DNA from: an uncultured Eubacterium sp.
GTDB lineage: Bacteria > Bacillota > Clostridia > Lachnospirales > Lachnospiraceae
Direction: 5' to 3'
Length of the DNA: 11,483 nt
NCBI GenBank assembly: GCA_934358495.1
Contig: CAKRKO010000083.1
Location: 1 to 11,483, forward strand
Shown here: positions 5,901 through 11,483 of the stretch, one piece after another
Layout: each line of letters starts with the position of its first letter
Numbering within the stretch: position 1 is the first letter of the stretch
The notes under the pieces: generated by a model
What the model was told of the DNA's origin: nothing
Database searches by the model: none
Seen by the model: the letters and a program-made list of their open reading frames with translations, nothing else
Program-made: the position numbers and the translations under genes

Positions 5901-7163
5901 TTATTTGCTGTATTTTTCAAACAGTTCCTGTGCATATTCCAGACGAACTTTTTTCTCAGAAACCATCTGTTTTACGATTGCTTCCAGAACTTCGCCTTTT
6001 GCGCCTACGGTAGATGCCAGATTTCTTGCATGCAGTGACATATGGCCTCTCTGGATACCTTCTGTCGCAAGTGCTTTCATCGCTGCCATGTTATTTGCCA
6101 GACCTACTGCTGCAATGATCTGTCCCAGTTCTGCTGCTGTCTTAATGCCAAGCATTTTTACAGCTACCTGTGCGGTCGGATGAATCTTTGTCGCTCCACC
6201 TACTAATCCAACTGCCATCGGCATCTCGATTGTTCCAATCAGATCACCATTTGCATCTTTCTCCCAAGTTGTCAGGGAAGTGTATCTGCCATTTCTGCTT
6301 GCATAAGAATGTGCGCCTGACTCGATGGCACGGGTATCATTTCCTGTTGCCAGAACAACCGGGATAATTCCGTTCATAATTCCTTTGTTGTGTGTTGCTG
6401 CACGATATGGATCTGCTGCTGCAAAGGCATAAGCGTTCAACATCTTATCTACGACTTCTTCGCCACCGATTGCTTCTTTTTTAAATACAGCACGGGCTGT
6501 TACTAATCTGTGATCTGCAAGGTTGGATAAAATACGGAGTTCTGCTGTTCCGCCGGTAATTTCCTCCAGATACGGTGCGACTGCTTCTGCCATTGTATTA
6601 ACTGCATTTGCACCCATTGCATCCAGTGTATCAACCAGCAGATGAACGATCACCATCGGACCAACCATGGAATCAATGACACGTACTTCCACATCTCTTG
6701 CTCCGCCGCCAAATTTCACAAGTACCGGATCTTTCTCATTACACTTTTGGATAATTTCATCTTTGTGCTCCAGGATCATGCTCTTTGCTGCAAACGGTGT
6801 CGGAACATTCAAAAGCTGAATCTGAGAGATCATCACTGTTCCGGAGGAATGTGTCGTAAATCCACCGCCAACGCGCGCCATTTTTGCTGCGTTTGTGCAG
6901 GCAGCAACTACGGAAGGTTCCTCGGAAACCATCGGGATAACATAATCTTTTCCGTTGATCTGAAAGTTGATTGCTACGCCAAGAGGAAGTGCAAAACGTC
7001 CGATTACATTCTCGATCATATGATCCGCCTTGTCCATATCCAGACTGTCCGCATCCTGCAGCACTTTCTGGTCTTCTTCTGTCAGATTTGCAAACTCTGC
7101 AACTTCTTTCATTCTGTCTTCAACTGATAATTTGAAAAATCCTGAATATTTACTTGTTTTCAT
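5901..7163 (-). CDS. mvaA: Class II (degradative-type) HMG-CoA reductase
   Basis: A 420-aa protein that aligns almost end to end with the Pseudomonas mevalonii enzyme (428 aa), which oxidises mevalonate with 2 NAD+ and CoA to HMG-CoA. Matching blocks include ENVIGRFALPLGVAINFQI, the catalytic glutamate in EEPS (E82), DAMGANAVNTMAEAVAP, K260 in HNKGIMNG, D276 in ATGNDTRA and H374 in RGHMSLHAR, corresponding to E83, K267, D283 and H381 of the Pseudomonas enzyme. D145 (EKDPV) aligns with Asp146 of that enzyme, a residue tied to NAD(H) preference, so a catabolic NAD+-dependent role is favoured over isoprenoid synthesis. The adjacent lyase-like gene and permease, and the usual use of the non-mevalonate pathway by Clostridia, point the same way. 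The ATG at 7163 has AAAGGAG 9 bases upstream. It is 107 bp downstream of the lyase-like gene with no terminator seen between them. Confidence 0.95.
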   Translation of the reverse strand: MKTSKYSGFFKLSVEDRMKEVAEFANLTEEDQKVLQDADSLDMDKADHMIENVIGRFALPLGVAINFQINGKDYVIPMVSEEPSVVAACTNAAKMARVGGGFTTHSSGTVMISQIQLLNVPTPFAAKSMILEHKDEIIQKCNEKDPVLVKFGGGARDVEVRVIDSMVGPMVIVHLLVDTLDAMGANAVNTMAEAVAPYLEEITGGTAELRILSNLADHRLVTARAVFKKEAIGGEEVVDKMLNAYAFAAADPYRAATHNKGIMNGIIPVVLATGNDTRAIESGAHSYASRNGRYTSLTTWEKDANGDLIGTIEMPMAVGLVGGATKIHPTAQVAVKMLGIKTAAELGQIIAAVGLANNMAAMKALATEGIQRGHMSLHARNLASTVGAKGEVLEAIVKQMVSEKKVRLEYAQELFEKYSK

Positions 7164-7270
7164 TGTCTTATTCTCCTTTACCCTTACCGATACAAATTAC
7201 TGATGTATTTCTCTCTATTTTCTAAAATTTATAAATGATTTGCTGTTTCTTGTCTCTTTCTCAAAACACA

Positions 7271-8233
7271 CTATCGAATGGAGCTTGTAAATGAACTTAA
7301 TTCTCTTCCCAAAATACGTTCTACCATCGTTGCTATTTTATAACATTTCTGCTCATCAATACCAGTCTCAATTCCCATCTGATTCAGCATTGTCACAAAA
7401 TCACAGGTCTCTACCAGACCGGTTCTGCGTGTGTCAAAATAATAGTCTCCGATTCCTTTTACCGGAACGTTATCAACGATATTTGCCACCTGACCACCAA
7501 TGCCACCCATGGAACAGTCAAACATTGTCACGCCGGCTTCCATGGCTGCATAGTAGGCTGTTAAGCCCATGCCTCTGATATCATGTACGTGGAAACTGTG
7601 GGCAGCTGTATCCGGATATTTGTCCAGTACCGTGGAAAAATATTCAAATACTTTCGCCGGATCTGCAATTCCATCCGGATCGGAATGTTCGATCTCATCG
7701 AATCCGATATCAAAGCATCTGTCACAGAATTCATAGGCCTTTTCCAATGGCACTTCCCCCTGAATCGGACAGCCAAAAATGGTACCGATGTTTGCAAATA
7801 CTTTTTTAACCCCATGATCATGTAAAAACTTTACATTCTTTTCTGCTTCTGCAAACAGTTCTTCGTGTGTACGGTTCATATTTTTTCTGGCGTATGCTTC
7901 ACTGGTTGCAAGCTGTCCGCATAAGACACGGTCAATCTGCGCTCCGTCTTCCAGGGCCTGAACAGTACGCTCACATGCTTTTGTATTCAATGCCAGCACG
8001 GTATACTCTACATTTTCATTCTTTGGCAGTCCCTTTAATACCGCCTCGATATCCTTAAACTGCGGAACATATTTGATATGACTGAAGGTTCCGACTTCGA
8101 ACTTGGTAAATCCCGCATCAATCAGTTTATTTGCGATCCAGAGCTTTGCTTCTGTCGGGACAAACATTTCCTCATGCTGGAAACCATCTCTTAAAGTAAC
8201 ATCCATCACTTCCACTTTTTTTGGTAGTTTCAT
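7271..8233 (-). CDS. mvaB: HMG-CoA lyase-like DRE-TIM enzyme with atypical active site
   Basis: A 320-aa TIM-barrel protein. The DRE-TIM signature VTLRDGFQHEE gives R15 and D16, and SFHVHD gives the metal-binding H215 and H217. FEVGTFSHIKYVPQ, SEAYARKNMN and GCPIQGEVP match regions of HMG-CoA lyase, which cleaves HMG-CoA to acetyl-CoA and acetoacetate. The family's cysteine loop (GLGGCPYA; Cys237 in P. mevalonii, Cys266 in human) is replaced by GIGGQVAN, with Q248 at the cysteine position, and the usual LGDTIG motif is replaced by HSDPDG. The nearest cysteine is C240 in FDCSMGG. This is either a variant HMG-CoA lyase or a relative acting on another acyl-CoA; adjacency to HMG-CoA reductase favours HMG-CoA. 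The ATG at 8233 has AAAGGAG 8 bases upstream. It is the first gene after the -24/-12 promoter. The symbol is used by analogy with the Pseudomonas mvaAB operon. Confidence 0.78.
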   Translation of the reverse strand: MKLPKKVEVMDVTLRDGFQHEEMFVPTEAKLWIANKLIDAGFTKFEVGTFSHIKYVPQFKDIEAVLKGLPKNENVEYTVLALNTKACERTVQALEDGAQIDRVLCGQLATSEAYARKNMNRTHEELFAEAEKNVKFLHDHGVKKVFANIGTIFGCPIQGEVPLEKAYEFCDRCFDIGFDEIEHSDPDGIADPAKVFEYFSTVLDKYPDTAAHSFHVHDIRGMGLTAYYAAMEAGVTMFDCSMGGIGGQVANIVDNVPVKGIGDYYFDTRRTGLVETCDFVTMLNQMGIETGIDEQKCYKIATMVERILGRELSSFTSSIR

Positions 8234-8280
8234 CTGTTCTTCTCCTTTTCTATCTTCCTGCAGGTTTGTGACCTATTATA

Positions 8281-8298
8281 TTGCAAAGCCGATGCCAG
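8281..8298 (-). promoter_or_regulatory. Sigma-54 (-24/-12) promoter of the mevalonate-type operon
   Basis: On the minus strand CTGGCATCGGCTTTGCAA carries the -24 element TGGCAT (RC of 8292-8297) and the -12 element TTTGCA (RC of 8282-8287). Exactly 10 bases separate the invariant GG and GC. It differs from the consensus TGGCAC-N5-TTGCA at one core position. Transcription would begin near 8271, giving a leader of about 38 nt to the lyase ATG at 8233. A sigma-54 activator gene lies immediately upstream, which makes this promoter call strong. Confidence 0.82.
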
Positions 8299-8397
8299 TT
8301 TAGTTATCATATATCTTAAGCAAGCAACTGATGCGCATTTATGTTTGTTTTTTCTTAAAAGTATGCAAATTTATTTCGTATTCCATGTTTTTAAGAC

Positions 8398-8434
8398 AAA
8401 AAAAGGAACATGACAATTCCATCATATTCCTTTT
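8398..8434 (-). terminator. Intrinsic terminator of the sigma-54 activator gene
   Basis: On the minus strand AAAAGGAATATGA (RC of 8422-8434) pairs with TCATGTTCCTTTT (RC of 8401-8413) around an 8-nt loop, 12 of 13 positions matching. The right arm runs directly into further T residues (RC of 8398-8400), giving a seven-T run. It lies about 120 bp after the activator stop codon and upstream of the -24/-12 promoter, so it insulates the operon from activator transcription. Confidence 0.75.
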
Positions 8435-8456
8435 CTGACTATTTTCATTTTTGTTC

Positions 8457-8525
8457 AGTGTCATTTTTGGCACTTCATTATCGCGTGCAAGTGCCATTTG
8501 TGACATATATGCCATTTGTGGCACT
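8457..8525. promoter_or_regulatory. Three palindromic enhancer sites for the sigma-54 activator
   Basis: Three copies of an imperfect palindrome lie between the activator stop and the operon promoter: GTGTCATTTTTGGCAC (8458-8473), GTGCCATTTGTGACAT (8491-8506) and ATGCCATTTGTGGCAC (8509-8524). The shared form is GTGYCA-N4-TGRCAC with an AT-rich centre. Centre-to-centre spacings are 33 and 18 bp. They lie about 190-245 bp upstream of the predicted start near 8271, the usual location of upstream activating sequences for enhancer-binding proteins with a Fis-type HTH. The symmetrical half-sites fit a dimeric regulator. That the adjacent activator binds them is an inference. Confidence 0.72.
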
Positions 8526-8554
8526 GTTCTGTTTTTTTTGTATTCTTTTTCTAC

Positions 8555-10138
8555 TCAGGATAAGCCATACTCTGACAATTTCCGGTAAAATGTCCGTCTG
8601 GATACTTTCAATTCCTGAATTACCGCATTGCGATCCCCATTGCAGCGTTCCAGCGCTGTTGCAATCACAAGCTTCTCATAAGCTTCTACCTGTTCCTTCA
8701 AGCTGTCGAAATGCATTCCATCCTCCAGCTGTAAAAGATTACTTCGCTGAGTTTCCTGCTGCATGGTTTTTTCAGCAGATATACCGGAAATATGTTCCGG
8801 CAAATCTCCGGATCCGATGGAATCCGACATCGCCAATACCACTGCGCTTTCTACCACATTCCTAAGTTCCCGGACATTTCCCGGCCACTTATAATTCATC
8901 AGTGCCTGATAAGCACTTTCTTTCAAATGTTTTTCTTTCTGGTATTTGTGATTAAATATATCCAGAAATTCATTCGCCAATAAAATTACATCACTACCGC
9001 GTTTTCTGAGAGGTGGTATTTCTATAGAAATAACATTTAATCGGAAATACAGATCCATTCGAAATGTTCCATTCTCAATCATCTGCTCCAATGGCTGATT
9101 TGTCGCCGCGATCACACGCACATCTATTGGAATACTTTTCTGTCCACCAACTTTTTCAATCTCACCTTCTTGAAGCACACGTAACAATTTTGCCTGCATT
9201 GCCATTGGCAGATCTCCAATCTCATCCAGAAAAATCGTTCCTCCATGTGCCAGCTCAAACTTACCGGCGCGTCCGCCTTTTTTCGCACCAGTGAAAGAAC
9301 CTTCCTCATAACCAAACAGCTCACTTTCAATCAGGGCTTCCGGTATTGCCGCACAGTTTACCTTAATAAATGGTTTGTTACTTCTGGAACTATTTTCCTG
9401 TACAATTTTACAGATTACTTCTTTTCCGGTTCCATTCTCACCACGAATCAGCACCGATGCATCTGTAGCCGCCACCATCATCGCTTTTCGTATACAGTTC
9501 CGATACACTTCACTCTCTCCGATAATATGATTCGTTTTCAAAAAATCTCTGGCACGGATCTCCTGATTGTATTCTTCTGCCACCTGAGAAATACGCTGCA
9601 CCTCACTGGTCAGATGATTCAGCTCCGTAATATCCGTAAACAGAGAACACGCCCCTATGAACTCTCCCTGCTGATACAATGGAAACATATTTACCGATAC
9701 ATATTTCTGCACTGACTGAATCAACTGTTTTTCACGACGTTTTGGCTTCTGTGTTTCCAATACTTCCAAAAGAGCTGCATCTTTTTCAATCTGATTCATA
9801 TAACGACCGATAATTTTTCCCGGCGCGACATTCAAAATATCCGAATAAGCTGGATTTACATAGAAAATCCGACTTTCTTTGTCCACCGCAATCACGCCAA
9901 TACTCAGATGCTCCAGAATCTGAGCCATATCCAGCGTCTGATTCCACTGATAAATAAAACGCAGACGCTCCACCTGAATAGCTCCCAGCATTTCGCCATT
10001 TTCATCCACAATACCGATATATTTTTCTTCTGTATTCAGTACACGCTGATCAATATCCCGGATTCGAATTCCTGCTGGAAGAAAACTCTTTGTCTCAACA
10101 TTCTTTCGATTCGGGTTCATAAAACGCGTAATTTCCAT
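8555..10138 (-). CDS. PAS-domain sigma-54-dependent transcriptional activator (enhancer-binding protein)
   Basis: A 527-aa regulator. The N-terminal region (1-60) contains KYIGIVDENGEMLGAI, resembling half of a CBS repeat. A PAS domain follows (about 74-175, GVIAVDKESRIFYVNPAYSDIL), probably the ligand-sensing part. The AAA+ domain (about 205-435) has Walker A GENGTGKE (233-240), the sigma-54 contact loop ELFGYEEGSFTGA with GSFTGA in place of GAFTGA (280-285), Walker B GGTIFLDEIGD (299-309) and the arginine-finger region FRMDLYFRLN. A Fis-type HTH ends the protein (about 499-526, RNAVIQELKVSRRTFYRKL). There is no phosphoacceptor receiver domain, so direct ligand control is likely. The ATG at 10138 is preferred over an in-frame TTG at 10150 because GGTGG lies 5 bases upstream. 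It is 52 bp downstream of the aldo/keto reductase gene. It most likely activates the lyase-reductase-permease operon from the promoter at 8281-8298. Confidence 0.92.
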   Translation of the reverse strand: MEITRFMNPNRKNVETKSFLPAGIRIRDIDQRVLNTEEKYIGIVDENGEMLGAIQVERLRFIYQWNQTLDMAQILEHLSIGVIAVDKESRIFYVNPAYSDILNVAPGKIIGRYMNQIEKDAALLEVLETQKPKRREKQLIQSVQKYVSVNMFPLYQQGEFIGACSLFTDITELNHLTSEVQRISQVAEEYNQEIRARDFLKTNHIIGESEVYRNCIRKAMMVAATDASVLIRGENGTGKEVICKIVQENSSRSNKPFIKVNCAAIPEALIESELFGYEEGSFTGAKKGGRAGKFELAHGGTIFLDEIGDLPMAMQAKLLRVLQEGEIEKVGGQKSIPIDVRVIAATNQPLEQMIENGTFRMDLYFRLNVISIEIPPLRKRGSDVILLANEFLDIFNHKYQKEKHLKESAYQALMNYKWPGNVRELRNVVESAVVLAMSDSIGSGDLPEHISGISAEKTMQQETQRSNLLQLEDGMHFDSLKEQVEAYEKLVIATALERCNGDRNAVIQELKVSRRTFYRKLSEYGLS

Positions 10139-10190
10139 TGTTCCCACCAACTTTCTATCTTCTGCCTTTATTTTTAATCCACCTGTAGTG

Positions 10191-11369
10191 TTACCACAAC
10201 TTCAACAGTCGAATTGCCTTCCCCGCCAGCTTATACGTCACGTTTTCCAATTCTTTTGACGCATTCTTCAGTTCCTTTCGAATTGGAATCCCCTGCGGAC
10301 AGTGCTGTTCACATTTTCCGCAGCCCACGCACTGGGATGCACTGGTCGGTGTCTGACGAAAAATCGTACACTGCATATATCCCTTTCGGGCCGTCTTTTT
10401 ATTTTCACTGTAGATTAGATTATAAAAACTGAATGTACCCGGGATATCCACGTTTTTCGGACATGGCATACAATAACCGCAGCCGGTACAACCTACTTTC
10501 ATGCTGTGGTTGATGGCATGCCTTAATTCATTGACAAAAGCAACCTCATCTTCCGTAAATGCCCCTGCCTGCGTCTCAGATGCGATCCGACAGTTCTCCC
10601 GTATCATCTCAATAGAATTCATGCCGGAAAGTACCATTGTGACTTCCGGCTGATTCCAGAGCCAGCGAAATGCCCATTCTGCTGCACTGCGTCCGGATGG
10701 ATGTGCTGCCACTTTCTGTTTTGCTTCTTCCGGCAGCAGATTCACCAGCTTGCCGCCCCGCAGCGGTTCCATGATCATCACCGGAAGTCCCTTTGCCGCA
10801 GCATACTGTAATCCTTTTCGTCCCGCCTGACTGTTTTCATCCAGATAATTATACTGGATCATACAAAAATCCCAGTCATAGGCATCCACCAGCTCACAGA
10901 AATCCTTGGTATTGCCATGATAGGAAAATCCAATCCGGTGAATCTCCCCGGAAGCTTTCTTCTTCGCGATCCATTCCTCGATGCCAAGACCTTTTAGTTT
11001 TTCCCATGTTTCCAGATTGGTCAGCATATGCATCAGGTAAAAGTCAATATAATTTGTCCTCAGTCTGCGTAGCTGCTCCTGAAACGTCTTTTCCAGACCT
11101 GCTGCTGACTTGATCAGATAATGCGGCAGTTTATCTGCAATGTAAATCTGCTCCCGGCAGTGGTTTTTTTCAAAAATCTTTCCCATGGCCTCTTCACTGC
11201 CGCTGTAAATATATGCGGTATCAAAATAATTGACACCAAGTTTCATGGCCTCCAGAATCTCAGCTTCTGCTTTTTCCAGATTAATTCTTCCATTTTCTTT
11301 TGTAAATCGCATGCAACCATAAGCCAACATGGATACTGGATTTTTTTCTTTGTCATATCGATATTGCAT
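10191..11369 (-). CDS. Aldo/keto reductase with C-terminal 2x[4Fe-4S] ferredoxin-like domain (second copy)
   Basis: A 392-aa AKR barrel plus ferredoxin-like tail. The tetrad is D50 (NYFDTAYIYSGS), Y55, K80 (IADKLPH) and H114 (FYLMHM). The tail has C294/C297/C300/C303 (CTGCGYCMPCP, with only two residues before the last Cys, as is frequent in this family) and C347/C350/C353/C357 (CVGCGKCEQHCP). The start at 11369 is preferred because AGGAG lies 7 bases upstream; a longer reading from a GTG at 11432 would run through the hairpin region and has no ribosome site. It has the same architecture as the 892-2013 protein but is clearly divergent, so the two are old paralogues rather than a recent duplication. 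It lies upstream of the sigma-54 activator and may be cotranscribed with it. Its substrate and any link to the mevalonate-type operon are unknown. Confidence 0.87.
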   Translation of the reverse strand: MQYRYDKEKNPVSMLAYGCMRFTKENGRINLEKAEAEILEAMKLGVNYFDTAYIYSGSEEAMGKIFEKNHCREQIYIADKLPHYLIKSAAGLEKTFQEQLRRLRTNYIDFYLMHMLTNLETWEKLKGLGIEEWIAKKKASGEIHRIGFSYHGNTKDFCELVDAYDWDFCMIQYNYLDENSQAGRKGLQYAAAKGLPVMIMEPLRGGKLVNLLPEEAKQKVAAHPSGRSAAEWAFRWLWNQPEVTMVLSGMNSIEMIRENCRIASETQAGAFTEDEVAFVNELRHAINHSMKVGCTGCGYCMPCPKNVDIPGTFSFYNLIYSENKKTARKGYMQCTIFRQTPTSASQCVGCGKCEQHCPQGIPIRKELKNASKELENVTYKLAGKAIRLLKLW

Positions 11370-11423
11370 ATTCATGCTCCTAATTTGCAAGTGATTCGCT
11401 AGTTTGCTTATCTCAGTCGAGAA

Positions 11424-11475
11424 GACTCCCACTTCTGCAAGTGGTGAGTAATAACAAGTCTTTCTCAGTGGGAGT
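11424..11475. repeat. Nested inverted repeats at the right edge, possibly an IS200/IS605-type end
   Basis: ACTCCCACT (11425-11433) has a perfect reverse complement AGTGGGAGT (11467-11475). The same left arm can alternatively pair with AAGTGGTGAGT (11439-11449) to form a short hairpin with one bulged base and a tight loop. Small subterminal hairpins followed by a GTAATAAC-like tail recall the ends of IS200/IS605 elements, but no transposase or TnpB gene is visible and the window ends at 11483. It could equally be a terminator or regulatory hairpin of the next gene. Confidence 0.35.
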
Positions 11476-11483
11476 ACAATCTC

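Noticed and set aside
7164..7270. Possible internal promoter or terminator between the lyase-like and HMG-CoA reductase genes
   Set aside because: The 107-bp gap is AT-rich but shows no well-spaced -35/-10 pair and no stem followed by a T-run; only the AAAGGAG ribosome site is evident.
8481..8496. Alternative sigma-54 promoter TGGCACTTGCACGC on the minus strand
   Set aside because: The distance between GG and GC is 9 bases instead of the required 10, and the sequence is part of the palindromic operator array. The 8281-8298 site has exact spacing.
11370..11432. GTG at 11432 as start of the right-hand aldo/keto reductase
   Set aside because: It would add about 21 residues unlike the family N-terminus and lacks a ribosome site, whereas the ATG at 11369 has AGGAG at a good distance.
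1..11483. CRISPR arrays, tRNA or rRNA genes
   Set aside because: I saw no regularly spaced direct repeats with unique spacers and no cloverleaf-like or rRNA-like sequence anywhere in the window.

Overview
The window looks like a chromosomal segment of a gut-type anaerobic Firmicute, most likely Lachnospiraceae. The grounds are strong AGGAGG-type ribosome binding sites, moderate-to-low G+C, a 2-hydroxyacyl-CoA dehydratase-type protein, two aldo/keto reductases with ferredoxin tails, a Clostridia-style sigma-54 activator and an intergenic inverted-repeat element of the kind common in that family. The taxon is an inference; no rRNA or marker gene is present.

Layout. Bases 2-484 (+) are the 3' end of a large acyl-CoA dehydratase/activase-type protein. 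It converges on everything else, which is on the minus strand. The gene-free stretch 485-891 holds two long inverted-repeat structures. Then, read right to left along the minus strand, come: an aldo/keto reductase with a ferredoxin tail (10191-11369); a PAS-containing sigma-54 activator (8555-10138); a regulatory intergenic region (8234-8554); an HMG-CoA lyase-like enzyme (7271-8233); a class II (degradative-type) HMG-CoA reductase (5901-7163); a small two-helix membrane protein (5371-5853); a TctA-type permease (4018-5358); an unrecognised 143-aa protein (3500-3931) ending at a strong intrinsic terminator (3391-3427); a HipA/CtkA-like kinase with its own sigma-70-type promoter (2046-3305); and a second aldo/keto reductase with a ferredoxin tail (892-2013).

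How the genes work together. The central block reads as a substrate-induced mevalonate-utilisation operon. A TctA-like permease with a small partner would import the substrate. HMG-CoA reductase running in the oxidative direction would convert mevalonate plus CoA to HMG-CoA, and the lyase would split HMG-CoA to acetyl-CoA and acetoacetate. The operon is preceded by a good -24/-12 promoter (8281-8298). About 190-245 bp upstream of the predicted start are three copies of a TGYCA-N4-TGRCA palindrome, just after the activator gene and separated from the promoter by that gene's terminator. This is the classical geometry for an enhancer-binding protein acting on sigma-54 polymerase, and it links activator and operon.

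The main oddities are an HMG-CoA lyase that lacks the active-site cysteine loop of known HMG-CoA lyases, a TctA-type transporter with no visible TctC binding protein and an atypical TctB-position protein, an orphan HipA-like kinase, and hairpin-forming repeats at both ends of the window. The functional assignment of the operon is an inference from gene content and has not been demonstrated.
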